From contig CANRKK010000002.1 in the NCBI GenBank assembly GCA_947631195.1, forward strand, positions 1-64,000: a stretch of 64,000 bases of DNA, in the 5' to 3' direction. The notes beneath the pieces are model-generated. The model saw only the letters and a list, made by a program, of their open reading frames with translations, ran no database searches and was not told where the DNA came from. The position numbers and the translations under genes are program-made. Source of the DNA: an uncultured Clostridia bacterium. GTDB taxonomy: Bacteria; Bacillota; Clostridia; Christensenellales; Borkfalkiaceae. This document shows positions 8,016-17,130 of the stretch, one piece after another (within the stretch, counting starts at the first letter, position 1; each line of letters opens with the position of its first letter).

Positions 8016-9131
8016 TTACGCTTTTCTTGCGGCGAGCGCGCCGACCGCCTCGGCAAGTTTTTGTACGGCTGAGGGCGGGGTAAAGGCCGAAAACGAAGCC
8101 CTGACCAAGCCGTCCGAACCCAGCGCTCGGTGGATAAGCGGGGCGCAGTGCAGTCCGCCGCGCACGCAGATATCGAACTCCTCCGACAGCGCGTAGGCGA
8201 CCATCTCGGACTGCATATTTTTTAGCCTGAACGACACTATTCCATAGGGGTTGGGCCTTGAAAACAGCTGTACGTCCCCCACTTTTTTAAGTTCCTCCAC
8301 CGTCTGCGCGGTAAAATCGAGCGTGGTTTTCATATGCTCGTTCAGCCGCTGTTTAAGATACACCGCGCCCTCCGCAAGCGACGCTATCGCGGGGAAATCG
8401 AGCGTGCCGCTCTCCAACTTGTCGGGATAGAAGTCGGGCATATCGAGGTTGTAGCTCTCGCTGCCCGTGCCGCCGAACATTATGGGCTGCGGGTTGAACC
8501 TTTCGGAAAAGAGCAGCGCGCCGCTGCCCTGTATGCCGAGCATGCCCTTGTGCCCCGCCACAGCAAGGGCGTCTATGCCGAGCGCGCGCATATCTACGGG
8601 CACGTGACCGCACGCCTGCGCGCCGTCGCAAACCAAAATACAATCTTCGGGCAGAAATTTTTTTATGCGGGCGATGTCGGGGGCGGTCCCCGTCACGTTA
8701 GAGGCAAGGGTTATAACCGCAGCGCGCGCCCCTGCGGACATGCGTTGCAGCGCGGCAAGGTCCACCTGCCCGTCCCCGTCCAACGGCGCGTATTCCACCT
8801 GCGCGCCCTGTTTTTTGAGATGTTCGAGGGGGCGCAAAACGGAGTTGTGCTCGGCCACGGTGGTCACGATTTTGCCCCCTTTCGGCAGGGAAAATATTGC
8901 GATATTCAAGGCCTCGGTGCAGTTTTTGGTAAATACGACCCGCTCGTAGCCGTATCCGCCGAAAAATTCGTTCAAAAGATTTCTGGCGGCAAAAACGCGT
9001 TCGAGGCAGGCTATGGAGAGCTTGTGCCCGCTTCTGCCGGGATTGGAGGGCACGGCGAGCGCGGCCGTCACTGCGGAAATTACGGGATCGGGCTTGAATC
9101 CGCCCGTTGCGGCGTTGTCTAAATATATCAT
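8016..9131 (-). CDS. Cysteine desulfurase-like class V aminotransferase
   Basis: A 371-residue PLP enzyme. It opens with IYLDNAATG, has the cofactor motif DGAQACGHVPVD, the Schiff-base lysine in AVAGHKGMLG (about residue 191) and a cysteine loop RGGLHCAP (about 328), as in group II cysteine desulfurases. The pattern, with the DUF3343 gene divergently next to it, fits the family often called 'cysteine desulfurase family protein' (TIGR01977) found near selenium/sulfur-carrier genes. It probably mobilises sulfur or selenium from cysteine or selenocysteine. I choose the ATG at 9131, preceded by AAGGAG, over an in-frame ATG at 9149. Confidence 0.8.
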   Translation of the reverse strand: MIYLDNAATGGFKPDPVISAVTAALAVPSNPGRSGHKLSIACLERVFAARNLLNEFFGGYGYERVVFTKNCTEALNIAIFSLPKGGKIVTTVAEHNSVLRPLEHLKKQGAQVEYAPLDGDGQVDLAALQRMSAGARAAVITLASNVTGTAPDIARIKKFLPEDCILVCDGAQACGHVPVDMRALGIDALAVAGHKGMLGIQGSGALLFSERFNPQPIMFGGTGSESYNLDMPDFYPDKLESGTLDFPAIASLAEGAVYLKQRLNEHMKTTLDFTAQTVEELKKVGDVQLFSRPNPYGIVSFRLKNMQSEMVAYALSEEFDICVRGGLHCAPLIHRALGSDGLVRASFSAFTPPSAVQKLAEAVGALAARKA

Positions 9132-9187
9132 ATTTTTCTCCTTTTTCATATTATAATAATATATTTATACTATGGAAGGACTTATTT

Positions 9188-9418
9188 ATGACAGAGCTGG
9201 TTGCCGTTTTCAGGTCGCGCGCACAGGCCGTTGACTGCAATTCGAGGCTGAGGGCGTCGGGCGTGCCGTCCGTCCTTATCAACACCCCGCGCGAGGCGAA
9301 CATAGGCTGCGGACTTTCGGTGCGCATACCGCAAAATATGCTTGCGCGCGCAAAGGCTATAATAGCAAACGGCAGATATTCGGCGTTTTACGGATATTTC
9401 AGGGTCAAAATTTATTGA
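9188..9418 (+). CDS. DUF3343 small protein, putative Se/S carrier
   Basis: A 76-residue soluble protein matching the DUF3343 pattern: MTELVAVFRSRAQAVDC near the N-terminus, then the central NTPREANIGCGLSVRIP with a conserved cysteine. DUF3343 proteins are proposed sulfur- or selenium-carrier-like partners of desulfurases, and the gene is divergent from such an enzyme across 56 bp. The start at 9188 follows GGAAGGA. Its stop codon TGA (9416-9418) lies inside the -35 box of the endonuclease III promoter. Confidence 0.75.
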   Translation: MTELVAVFRSRAQAVDCNSRLRASGVPSVLINTPREANIGCGLSVRIPQNMLARAKAIIANGRYSAFYGYFRVKIY

Positions 9419-9443
9419 TTTCGCGGCCCGCTTGTGCTAAAAT
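9415..9443 (+). promoter_or_regulatory. Promoter predicting leaderless nth mRNA
   Basis: TTGATT (9415-9420), 17 bp, TAAAAT (9438-9443), then TTGCCT and the ATG at 9450. There is no Shine-Dalgarno sequence. The expected start of transcription coincides with the ATG. Confidence 0.7.
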
Positions 9444-9449
9444 TTGCCT

Positions 9450-10082
9450 ATGGAACAGCAAAAGGTAAATTTAATTTTAAAGGAGCTTGCCTCGCTCTAT
9501 CCCGGGGCCGCGCCCGCGCTGCACTATAACTCGCCCTACGAGCTGTTGGTGGCGGTCATTCTTTCGGCGCAGTGCACCGACGAACGGGTGAACAAAGTTA
9601 CGGCCGAACTCTTTAAAAAACACAATACACCCCATACTATGCTTGAATTATCGCAGGAGGAACTTGAAAAATACATCTTCTCCTGCGGGTTTTACCGCAA
9701 CAAGGCGGCGCATATACTGTCGGCTTCAAAGGACATCATAGAGCGGTACGGCGGCGAAGTGCCCTCCTCCCACGCAGAGCTCAAAACGCTGGCGGGCGTG
9801 GGGCAAAAGACGGCGAACGTCGTGTATTCTGTGGCTTTCGGCGGGGACGCCATCGCCGTGGACACGCACGTTTTCCGCGTTTCGAACAGGTTGGGGCTGG
9901 CGCACGGCAACACTCCCGAAAAAGTGGAAAAGGACTTGAACGGGGTTATCCCCAAAGAACTGTGGTCCAAGGCCCACCACTATCTTATCTATCACGGGCG
10001 CAGGGTGTGCCACTCCCAAAAACCCGATTGCGGCAATTGCACCCTGAAAAATCTGTGCGAATTTTACAACAAAAGTGAATAA
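9450..10082 (+). CDS. nth: Endonuclease III, DNA glycosylase/AP lyase
   Basis: A 210-residue base-excision repair enzyme that removes oxidised pyrimidines. The helix-hairpin-helix LAGVGQKTANVV carries the catalytic Lys, and VDTHVFRVSNRLG the catalytic Asp. The C-terminus has the [4Fe-4S] cluster motif C-x6-C-x2-C-x5-C (CHSQKPDCGNCTLKNLC). Length is normal for Nth. The start is the ATG at 9450, placed 6 nt after the -10 box, so translation is probably leaderless. Confidence 0.95.
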   Translation: MEQQKVNLILKELASLYPGAAPALHYNSPYELLVAVILSAQCTDERVNKVTAELFKKHNTPHTMLELSQEELEKYIFSCGFYRNKAAHILSASKDIIERYGGEVPSSHAELKTLAGVGQKTANVVYSVAFGGDAIAVDTHVFRVSNRLGLAHGNTPEKVEKDLNGVIPKELWSKAHHYLIYHGRRVCHSQKPDCGNCTLKNLCEFYNKSE

Positions 10083-10166
10083 CGCCAAAACGGCGCGGCG
10101 ATATAAAACACAACTTAACATTTTTTAAAAAAGGGCGCAAAAACGTATGCGCGCAAAAATTTTTTG

Positions 10167-10175
10167 TGATATAAT
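10167..10175 (+). promoter_or_regulatory. Extended -10 promoter before the MATE gene
   Basis: TGATATAAT (10167-10175) is an extended -10 element; the -35 region is weak. Transcription would start near 10182, upstream of the terminator hairpin at 10211-10238, creating an attenuated leader. Confidence 0.45.
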
Positions 10176-10204
10176 CCCAAAAGTATCCGGCGATTTGCGT
10201 AAAC

Positions 10205-10258
10205 ATGGGAAACAGCAAGCTGCAGCTTGCTGTTTTTTATTTTGTAAAAAAATATTAG
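10205..10258 (+). CDS. Possible 17-residue leader peptide of the MATE gene
   Basis: The frame from ATG 10205 to TAG 10256-10258 encodes MGNSKLQLAVFYFVKKY. It spans the whole terminator hairpin, and its stop directly abuts the AGGAG of the MATE gene. Translation would disrupt the hairpin, the usual design of ribosome-mediated attenuation of antibiotic-export genes. It lacks a clear Shine-Dalgarno sequence, so it may be chance. Confidence 0.25.
   Translation: MGNSKLQLAVFYFVKKY
10211..10238 (+). terminator. Intrinsic terminator in the MATE leader
   Basis: A 10-bp perfect stem (10211-10220 with 10225-10234) around TGCA runs into TTTTTT. It lies between a promoter and the MATE start codon, so it may be an attenuator; it could also simply end the nth transcript. 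Confidence 0.7.
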
Positions 10259-10268
10259 AGGAGTTTTT

Positions 10269-11702
10269 ATGGAACGACAAAACCAAACACAAACCAATGA
10301 CTTTTTGGGGACGGCAAAGGTGGGCAAACTGCTTGCAACGTTTGCAATCCCCTGCGTGCTCTCGCTGATTATACAGGCCCTGTACAATATCGTGGACCAG
10401 ATCTTTATCGGCCAAAGCGGATATCTGCCCCTCGGCAACACCGCCACGGGAGTTGTATATCCCCTCACCGTCATCGCGCTGGCGCTGGGGCTATTTATAG
10501 GCAACGGCACCGCCGCGGCAATGAGCATTAACCAGGGCCAAAACGACATAGAATCCACCCATAAATCCGTGGGCACGGGGCTTGTTGCTGGGCTGTTTGC
10601 GGGAGTTTTGCTGACCGCGGTAAGTTTTGCCTTCTGCGACCCCGTACTTAAATTTTTCGGGGCGTCTGGCAGCGGAGCGGCGATTTTGCCCTATGCGCGC
10701 GAATACAGCGTTTTTATCTTTGCGGGCTTTACGTTTTTTATTTTGGCCTGCGTTATAAACCCCGTCATCCGCGCGGACGGCAGCCCCAAATACGCCATGG
10801 TTGCAATGGCGGCGGGCGCAATCACCAATATAATTCTCGACCCCGTGTTTATTTATGCGGGGCGCATGGGAATGAACGGAGCGGCGCTCGCCACGTTCAT
10901 TGGGCAGGCCGTGAGCTTTGTGTTGCACGGCGTATATCTCTTTAAAACGCGCAGTTTCAGGCTGAAGCTCTCCTCCTTTATCCCCGACTTCAAATTGCTG
11001 CTCGCCTCGCTCAAACTCGGCATATCCAGCTTTTTAACGCAGTTTTCAATAGTTATTATTTCGGTCGTAAACAACAACCTGCTCGTGCGCTACTTTGCCG
11101 ACGCCGCCAACGCCATAGGCATATTCACCGTCGCTTTTAAAGTTTTCGGCATAGTTATAAGCATAGTCGTGGGCATAGCTTCGGGCGGGCAGCCCGTCGT
11201 GGGATATAACTACGGCGCAAAAAAATATGAGCGGGTAAAGAGCGCGTTTAAAATCATCCTTGCGGCTTCCGCAATCGTGGGCGCGGCGGCAACCGCACTG
11301 TTCGAGGCCTGCCCCCAATTCCTTTTGGGAATTTTCGGCTACACCGCGGAAAGTTGCAGCGCGGCCGAGTTTGCGCTGGGCATAAGCGCGTTCAGAATAT
11401 ATATCGGCTCCATATTTTTGACCTGCATCATCAAGATCGCCTCGGTATTTTTCCAGTCGATAGGCATGCCCGTAAAGGCGATGCTTATCGCACTTATGCG
11501 CGACGTCATATTTGTGGTGCCCCTCGCCTATATCCTGCCGCTGTTTTACAGGGAGGCTTTCTATTGGTCCGCGCCGATAAGCGACGTTCTCACCTTTGCC
11601 GCGTCGTCGGTTATGCTTGTTCTGACCTTTAAAAATATGTCTAAGGACGCTTCCTCCCCCTCGCGCCGCGCCCTTACTCCCCAATCCGCCGCCAGGGGGT
11701 AA
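10269..11702 (+). CDS. MATE-family multidrug/Na+ antiporter
   Basis: A 477-residue inner-membrane protein with about 12 hydrophobic segments in two homologous halves, as expected for MATE transporters. Diagnostic stretches are KLLATFAIPCVLSLIIQALY, YNIVDQIFIGQ and VVGYNYGAKKYERV. It likely exports cationic drugs or metabolites in exchange for Na+ or H+. The start at 10269 follows GAGGAG. The leader contains a terminator hairpin and a possible leader peptide, suggesting inducible expression. Convergent with the abiF-like gene, with a strong terminator between them. Confidence 0.9.
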   Translation: MERQNQTQTNDFLGTAKVGKLLATFAIPCVLSLIIQALYNIVDQIFIGQSGYLPLGNTATGVVYPLTVIALALGLFIGNGTAAAMSINQGQNDIESTHKSVGTGLVAGLFAGVLLTAVSFAFCDPVLKFFGASGSGAAILPYAREYSVFIFAGFTFFILACVINPVIRADGSPKYAMVAMAAGAITNIILDPVFIYAGRMGMNGAALATFIGQAVSFVLHGVYLFKTRSFRLKLSSFIPDFKLLLASLKLGISSFLTQFSIVIISVVNNNLLVRYFADAANAIGIFTVAFKVFGIVISIVVGIASGGQPVVGYNYGAKKYERVKSAFKIILAASAIVGAAATALFEACPQFLLGIFGYTAESCSAAEFALGISAFRIYIGSIFLTCIIKIASVFFQSIGMPVKAMLIALMRDVIFVVPLAYILPLFYREAFYWSAPISDVLTFAASSVMLVLTFKNMSKDASSPSRRALTPQSAARG

Positions 11703-11726
11703 AACAATATAATATATCTAAAACAG

Positions 11727-11757
11727 GCGGGGCGATTAAAAATCGCCCCGCGCTATT
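11727..11757. terminator. Terminator between MATE and abiF-like genes
   Basis: An 11-bp stem, GCGGGGCGATT with AATCGCCCCGC (11727-11751), is followed by CTATTTTTT. It serves the convergent genes. Confidence 0.7.
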
Positions 11758-11769
11758 TTTTAAAAAAAT

Positions 11770-12723
11770 TCATATCTTGATTTTGATTAAATTGCGCCAG
11801 CCGCCTGCGCGCAAGCCCATTTGGACTTTTACCTCGCCGACCAACGACGGACTTAATTTTGTTGAAAGCTGTTCCAAATTTGCATTAAATTCATACATAA
11901 AAGAGCTGAATTCCACTGCAGGCAAAAGATATTTAAAGCAAATCATTAGCGCTAAAAAATCATTCCTGCCATATTTATTCTCACCCTTTTCATTTTTAGG
12001 TATGCCTAATTTTTGTACAACCGGCAACTTAGTGGACAATCGTTTGCGGATAAGTCTTGCGCAATAAGTACGCTCCCCGTGAGCAACAATATTGCGGAAC
12101 GGAACAACTATTTCAAGGATATTTTCAAGCTGTGCGGCAGTTAATTTAAAGTTGGAAGATACAGCTTCTTTTTCTTCCGGAAGCATATATTTATATAATA
12201 TCGTCGTAGTACCAAAAGTCAATGCCCTTATGAGGACCCACATCGGAACATGTCCGTTTGTATTCAAATTATGCGCTATGTATTCGCGGTACTTATTCGA
12301 ATTTTTGTTTAACGCTTCCGCAATCGTCTTATTACATTCGGCTATTAAATCGCTTACGCCTAAGGCGCAGCTTTTATTAGGCGTAAATGCCTCTGCGGTA
12401 AGATAAAGTTTTTCGTCTACGCCGTGCGCCCTGCTGAATTCATGGGCAATCAATGCTTTGCAATTACATTCTATTGACGACGAATATTTATATACTATGC
12501 TCCTTAAATTTTTATCAAAATCATAGAGGTTTACAATATCGTCAAACTCAGTGCCGCCATAAAACATTTTGGAATCGTTTTTAAACAATGAGGAATAGCC
12601 GTTGATTATGTTATAGTAGCCTTCACGTTTTAAAACTTCTATAGCCGCGCTTTCGTCTTTTATTACAAGGCCCTTTGATTTGAGTTTATCAAGCTGTTGT
12701 TCGTATGTATAAAACTTTTTCAT
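11770..12723 (-). CDS. AbiF/AbiD-family abortive-infection protein (Abi_2, HEPN)
   Basis: A 317-residue protein of the Abi_2 family. The N-terminus FYTYEQQLDKLKSKGLVI and GYYNIINGYSSLF are typical, and VPFRNIVAHGERTY is the R-x4-H HEPN ribonuclease motif. Members abort phage infection, probably by RNA cleavage; published work places AbiF near the ancestry of Cas13 and pairs it with a non-coding RNA. I set the start at the ATG at 12723, where the family usually begins; in-frame ATGs at 12753 and 12786 fall inside leader hairpins. Promoter at 12805-12833 and structured leader lie upstream. Solitary gene between MATE and tuf. Confidence 0.85.
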   Translation of the reverse strand: MKKFYTYEQQLDKLKSKGLVIKDESAAIEVLKREGYYNIINGYSSLFKNDSKMFYGGTEFDDIVNLYDFDKNLRSIVYKYSSSIECNCKALIAHEFSRAHGVDEKLYLTAEAFTPNKSCALGVSDLIAECNKTIAEALNKNSNKYREYIAHNLNTNGHVPMWVLIRALTFGTTTILYKYMLPEEKEAVSSNFKLTAAQLENILEIVVPFRNIVAHGERTYCARLIRKRLSTKLPVVQKLGIPKNEKGENKYGRNDFLALMICFKYLLPAVEFSSFMYEFNANLEQLSTKLSPSLVGEVKVQMGLRAGGWRNLIKIKI

Positions 12724-12798
12724 CGTTCCCGAATATGATTTAAGGAGCCCCATAAATGGAGCCCCTTGCAGACCTCGGTTTCCCAAGGTTCATTCCAT
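12724..12798 (-). ncRNA. Structured leader RNA of the abiF-like gene (candidate abiF RNA motif)
   Basis: The predicted transcript begins near 12798 and reaches the ATG at 12723. It can form a hairpin with stem ACCTTGG/CCGAGGT closing a GAAA tetraloop (12772-12789), and a second, GCTCCA/TGGGGC, at 12747-12762. A conserved 'abiF RNA' motif upstream of such genes has been reported; whether this matches that consensus needs a covariance-model search. It may be the RNA antitoxin or a translational control element. Confidence 0.45.
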
Positions 12799-12804
12799 GG
12801 TTAA

Positions 12805-12833
12805 ATGATAACATATGCTATAAAATTTGTCAA
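12805..12833 (-). promoter_or_regulatory. Promoter of the abiF-like locus
   Basis: On the minus strand TTGACA (12828-12833), 17 bp, TATCAT (12805-12810): a near-consensus promoter directly before the structured leader. Confidence 0.7.
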
Positions 12834-12935
12834 GTATTTTTATGAATTTCAAAAACACCTGCAAATCCTATATTAGTATATGCCGAAGTCTAATATTTTA
12901 AACACTGTAATCGCAATATTTTCGCGCGCAAAAAA

Positions 12936-12960
12936 AGCGGGGCTGACACCTCGCTTTTTA
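12936..12960 (-). terminator. Terminator of the str operon/tuf
   Basis: The hairpin at 12936-12955 with flanking A and T runs lies just downstream of the tuf stop at 12974. On the minus strand it is followed by TTTTTTT. Confidence 0.65.
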
Positions 12961-12973
12961 TGTTTGGTTTAAA

Positions 12974-14194
12974 TTAAAGAACCTTAACGATCGTGCCGGA
13001 ACCTACCGTTCTGCCGCCCTCGCGGATAGCGAAACGGAGCTTCTCTTCAACCGCTACGGGCTTGATGAGCTCAACGGTGATTTCAACGTTATCGCCGGGC
13101 ATAACCATTTCTATGCCTGCGGGCAGGTCGATAGAACCGGTAACGTCGGTAGTTCTGATGAAGAACTGGGGACGATAGTGGTTGAAGAAAGGAGTGTGGC
13201 GGCCGCCCTCTTCTGCTTTAAGAACGTACACCTGAGCGGTGAACTTGGTAGCCGTCTTTACGGTACCGGGCTTAGCCAAAACCTGACCCTTTTCGATGCC
13301 CTTTCTGTCGATACCGCGGAGAAGCGCGCCGATGTTGAAGCCTGCGATAGCTTCGTCAACGCTCTTGTGGAACATTTCGAGGCCGGTGATGACGGTGCCT
13401 ACGGGCTTGTCGATGAGGCCTACGATTTCGGCGGGATCGCCAACGTGCGCCTTACCTCTCTCTACTCTGCCGGTTGCAACCGTGCCGCGGCCGGAGATGG
13501 TGAATACGTCCTCGACGGGAAGAAGGAAGGGCTTGTCGGTATCTCTTTCGGGGGTGGGGATATACTTGTCGATGGTGTCCATCAGCTCGAGAATGCACTG
13601 GCACTCGGGAGCGGCAAGGATCTGCTCGTTGGACAGGTTGGGATTGGAAGCAACTTCCAAAGCCTTTAAAGCCGAACCCTTGATGATGGGAATATCGTCG
13701 CCGGGGAAATCATAGCCCGAAAGGGTATCTCTTATTTCCATTTCAACGAGTTCCAGAAGTTCGGGGTCGTCCATTTGATCGGTCTTGTTGAGGAACACTA
13801 CGATGTAGGGAACGCCAACCTGACGGGCAAGGAGGATGTGCTCCTTGGTCTGGGGCATGGGGCCGTCCGTTGCCGCAACTACGAGGATTGCGCCGTCCAT
13901 CTGAGCTGCGCCGGTGATCATGTTCTTAACGTAGTCTGCGTGTCCCGGGCAGTCAACGTGAGCGTAGTGACGCTTGTCCGTCTGATACTCAACGTGCGCC
14001 GTGTTGATTGTTATACCACGAGCCTTCTCCTCGGGAGCCTTATCGATCTCGTCGTATCTCATTTTCGCTGCCTGACCCTTGCATGCCATAACCATTGTGA
14101 TAGCTGCGGTCAGAGTGGTCTTGCCGTGGTCAACGTGGCCTATGGTGCCTATGTTAACGTGGGGCTTGCTGTTGTCGTACTTAGCCTTTGCCAT
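12974..14194 (-). CDS. tuf: Elongation factor Tu
   Basis: A 406-residue translational GTPase that delivers aminoacyl-tRNA to the ribosome. G1 is GHVDHGKTT, the switch region has [14 protein letters not shown]3 is DCPGHADYV and G4 is NKTD. Domains 2 and 3 follow with GRVERG and GTVKTATKF. It is slightly longer than the usual about 395-400 residues because of an insertion in the GTPase domain ([18 protein letters not shown]). The start follows GGAGAC. Last gene of the str operon, separated from fusA by a 340-bp repeat block. Confidence 0.97.
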   Translation of the reverse strand: MAKAKYDNSKPHVNIGTIGHVDHGKTTLTAAITMVMACKGQAAKMRYDEIDKAPEEKARGITINTAHVEYQTDKRHYAHVDCPGHADYVKNMITGAAQMDGAILVVAATDGPMPQTKEHILLARQVGVPYIVVFLNKTDQMDDPELLELVEMEIRDTLSGYDFPGDDIPIIKGSALKALEVASNPNLSNEQILAAPECQCILELMDTIDKYIPTPERDTDKPFLLPVEDVFTISGRGTVATGRVERGKAHVGDPAEIVGLIDKPVGTVITGLEMFHKSVDEAIAGFNIGALLRGIDRKGIEKGQVLAKPGTVKTATKFTAQVYVLKAEEGGRHTPFFNHYRPQFFIRTTDVTGSIDLPAGIEMVMPGDNVEITVELIKPVAVEEKLRFAIREGGRTVGSGTIVKVL

Positions 14195-14384
14195 TTTTTT
14201 GTCTCCTTAAATTATTTTATAAAAATGATAACTTACGCCTTGCGGCGTCGCAGCTATCGCGATGCCTGTTTTGGCTTTATTTATTATATCGTATATTTTT
14301 GAAAAACACAACCGTTTTGCTTAGTTTTTTGTGAACTTTTTATTGCAGCGCAAGCGGCTTGAATGGATACCGCCCGTTAGCAGA

Positions 14385-14534
14385 ACTTTGCCCTTACGAA
14401 GTTGGCAACGGGTCAGAAACGAGCAAGACAAGGAGCGTGCGTAAGCGACGACGGGCGCGTACACAGAAGTACGTAACCGAGGAGCGCGCAAACGCGACAC
14501 AGTATTGCGAAGTTTATCACCCGTTGGCGGCAGC
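14385..14534 (-). repeat. 3'-end repeat element, copy 1 (between fusA and tuf)
   Basis: Read on the minus strand, directly after the fusA stop, the element starts CCAACGGGTGATAAACTTCG and ends near CCCGTTGCCAACTTCG. Related copies follow the ABC exporter (about 37555-37795), the RND pump (about 57041-57178), rpsL (diverged, about 17510-17660), and a truncated one at 41910-41956. The matching ends CAACGGG and CCCGTTG form an outer inverted repeat. The remainder of 14195-14384 shows nothing else convincing. Confidence 0.7.
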
Positions 14535-16646
14535 TTAATCTTTTTTAGATTTCGCGCGCTCGCCGATAACCTTCTCCGCAATAGACTTCGGCACTTCCGA
14601 ATAGTGGTCGAACTGCATCGTGAACTGGCCTCTGCCCTGCGTTCTCGAACGCAAATCGGTGGCGTAACCGAACATTTCCGAAAGGGGAATTTCGGCGTCT
14701 ACAACCTTTGCGCCCGCCCTGTCGTCCGTGGAAACTATCGTGCCGCGGCGGGAGGTAACGTTGCCCATTATATCGCCGAAGTAGTCGTCGGGAGTGACGA
14801 TTTCGACCTTCATTATGGGCTCGAGCAAAACGGCCTTGGCCTTTGCCATACCGTCCTTAAACGCCATTGAACCTGCGATCTGGAAGGCCATTTCGGAGGA
14901 GTCGACCTCGTGGAAGCTGCCGTCGTAGACCTGGATTTTGAAGTCGACGACCTCGTAGCCCGCCAAAAAGCCGTTCTTTGCGGCCGCGCGGATGCCCTTG
15001 TCGATTGCGGGGATATATTCCTTGGGAATGGAGCCGCCGACGGTCATATCCTCAAAGGAGTAGCCCTGTCCGGGTTCGGCGGGGATCATGTGCAGTTTGC
15101 AGTGACCGTACTGGCCTTTACCGCCGGACTGTCTCTTGTAGAGTCCCTCGCAGTCAACCGCCTGACGGATGGTTTCGCGGTAGGCAACCTGGGGCGCGCC
15201 GACGTTGGCTTCAACCTTGAATTCGCGCAAGAGCCTGTCCACTATGATGTCGAGGTGAAGTTCGCCCATGCCCGCGATTATGGTCTGGCCCGTCTCCTGG
15301 TCGGTGTAGGTCTTGAAAGTGGGGTCCTCCTCTGCGAGCTTGACGAGCGCCATGGTCATCTTTTCCTGGCCCGCCCTCGTTTTGGGCTCGATGGAGAGCT
15401 GGATTACGGGGTCGGAGAAAGTCATCTGTTCCAAAACGATGGGATGATCTTCGTCGCAGAGCGTGTCGCCCGTGGTGGTGTCCTTTAAGCCGACTATCGC
15501 GCAGATATCGCCCGAATAGATTTTGTCTATTTCCTTGCGGGTGTTTGCGTGCATCTGCACGAGGCGGCCCACTCTCTCCTTTTTGCCCTTCGTGGAGTTA
15601 TACACGTATGAGCCGGAGTTCAGCACGCCCGAATAAGCTCTGAAATATGCAAGCCTGCCCACGAAGGGGTCGGTTGCAATCTTGAAAGCAAGTCCCGAAA
15701 AAGGAACGTCGTCCGAAGTTTCTCTCACTTCTTCCTTGCCCGTTTCGGGGTTTACGCCCGTAACGTGGTCTACGTCCACGGGCGAGGGGAGATAGTCTAT
15801 AACCGCGTCCAAAAGCATCTGGACGCCCTTGTTCTTGTAGGACGAGCCGCAGAGCACGGGGGTGCACTTCATCGCTATCGTGGCAGCCCTCAAACCCTTT
15901 CTGATTTCGGCGGGGGTGAGCTCCATCGTTTCGAGGAACTTTTCCATGAGCTCGTCGTCGCCCTCGGCCGCAGCCTCCATAATCTTCATGTGGGCTTCCT
16001 CGGCGGCCTCGCGCAGGTCTGCGGGGATTTCGTCCCTGTGATATTGCTTGCCGTCGTCGGAATCGTATATTTCCGCGTCCATTTCGATGCAGTCAACGAT
16101 GCCGCGGAAGGTGGCTTCCTTGCCGATGGGGAGCTCGATGGGAACGGGGTTCGCGCCCAAACGCTCTCTCATCATGTTCACGGCGCGCTCGAAGTTTGCG
16201 CCGTTGATATCCATTTTGTTTACATATGCAATGCGGGGTACCTTGTACTTGTCCGCCTGACGCCATACCGTTTCGGACTGGGGTTCAACGCCGCCCTTTG
16301 CGCAGAAAGTTGCAATGGCGCCGTCGAGAACGCGCAAGGAACGTTCCACTTCAACGGTGAAGTCAACGTGTCCCGGAGTGTCGATGATGTTTATCCTGCA
16401 TTCGTCCTTTTTGGTTTGGCCGCTTCTCGTCCAGTGGCAGGTGGTTGCAGCCGAAGTGATGGTAATGCCCCTCTCCTGCTCCTGCACCATCCAGTCCATG
16501 GTGGCCTGTCCGTCGTGCACTTCACCGATCTTGTGCGTTATGCCGGTATAGTACAATATGCGCTCGGTAGTAGTTGTTTTACCTGCGTCTATGTGCGCCA
16601 TTATGCCTATGTTTCTTGTATGCACTAAATCGTATTCTCTTGCCAT
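14535..16646 (-). CDS. fusA: Elongation factor G
   Basis: A 703-residue GTPase that drives ribosomal translocation. G1 [15 protein letters not shown], switch [13 protein letters not shown]3 DTPGHVDF and G4 NKMD are all present, followed by domains II-V including GMGELHLDI. The length is standard. The start at 16646 follows AGAGGTAAC and lies 13 bp after the rpsG stop, as expected in the str operon. The 3' end abuts a dispersed repeat. Confidence 0.97.
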   Translation of the reverse strand: MAREYDLVHTRNIGIMAHIDAGKTTTTERILYYTGITHKIGEVHDGQATMDWMVQEQERGITITSAATTCHWTRSGQTKKDECRINIIDTPGHVDFTVEVERSLRVLDGAIATFCAKGGVEPQSETVWRQADKYKVPRIAYVNKMDINGANFERAVNMMRERLGANPVPIELPIGKEATFRGIVDCIEMDAEIYDSDDGKQYHRDEIPADLREAAEEAHMKIMEAAAEGDDELMEKFLETMELTPAEIRKGLRAATIAMKCTPVLCGSSYKNKGVQMLLDAVIDYLPSPVDVDHVTGVNPETGKEEVRETSDDVPFSGLAFKIATDPFVGRLAYFRAYSGVLNSGSYVYNSTKGKKERVGRLVQMHANTRKEIDKIYSGDICAIVGLKDTTTGDTLCDEDHPIVLEQMTFSDPVIQLSIEPKTRAGQEKMTMALVKLAEEDPTFKTYTDQETGQTIIAGMGELHLDIIVDRLLREFKVEANVGAPQVAYRETIRQAVDCEGLYKRQSGGKGQYGHCKLHMIPAEPGQGYSFEDMTVGGSIPKEYIPAIDKGIRAAAKNGFLAGYEVVDFKIQVYDGSFHEVDSSEMAFQIAGSMAFKDGMAKAKAVLLEPIMKVEIVTPDDYFGDIMGNVTSRRGTIVSTDDRAGAKVVDAEIPLSEMFGYATDLRSRTQGRGQFTMQFDHYSEVPKSIAEKVIGERAKSKKD

Positions 16647-16659
16647 AAGTTACCTCTGA

Positions 16660-17130
16660 TTAGAAACGGAAATGCGCAAACGCCTTGTTTGCCTCCGCCA
16701 TTCTGTGGGTGTCTTCCTTCTTTTTAACGGCGCCGCCTGTGTTGTTGTAAGCGTCCATAAGCTCTGCCGCGAGCTTTTGCGCCGTCTCTCTTTCGCTACG
16801 CTTTCTGGTAGCCGTTACCAGCCAGCGGATCGCAAGGGTCTGACGGCGTTCGGGCCTGATTTCCATGGGCACCTGATAGTTTGCGCCGCCTACGCGCCTT
16901 GCCTTAACTTCAAGCACGGGCATTATGTTCGCCATAGCCTGATCAAAGATTTCCATGGCGTCCTTGCCGAGCTTTTGGCTCATTATGTCAAAAGCGCTGT
17001 AAACGATCGTCTGTGCCGTTCCGCGCTTGCCGTCGTACATAATCTGGTTGATAAGTTTTGTTACAACCTTGGAATTATACACGGGATCGGGTAATACGTC
17101 CCTTTTGGGGACTCCGCCTCTTCTGGGCAT
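16660..17130 (-). CDS. rpsG: 30S ribosomal protein S7
   Basis: A 156-residue primary rRNA-binding protein of the small subunit. The N-terminus [20 protein letters not shown] and the conserved [17 protein letters not shown] identify it. I choose the ATG at 17130 because AGGAGG lies just upstream; the frame stays open further upstream but only through repeat DNA. Second gene of the str operon. Confidence 0.97.
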   Translation of the reverse strand: MPRRGGVPKRDVLPDPVYNSKVVTKLINQIMYDGKRGTAQTIVYSAFDIMSQKLGKDAMEIFDQAMANIMPVLEVKARRVGGANYQVPMEIRPERRQTLAIRWLVTATRKRSERETAQKLAAELMDAYNNTGGAVKKKEDTHRMAEANKAFAHFRF

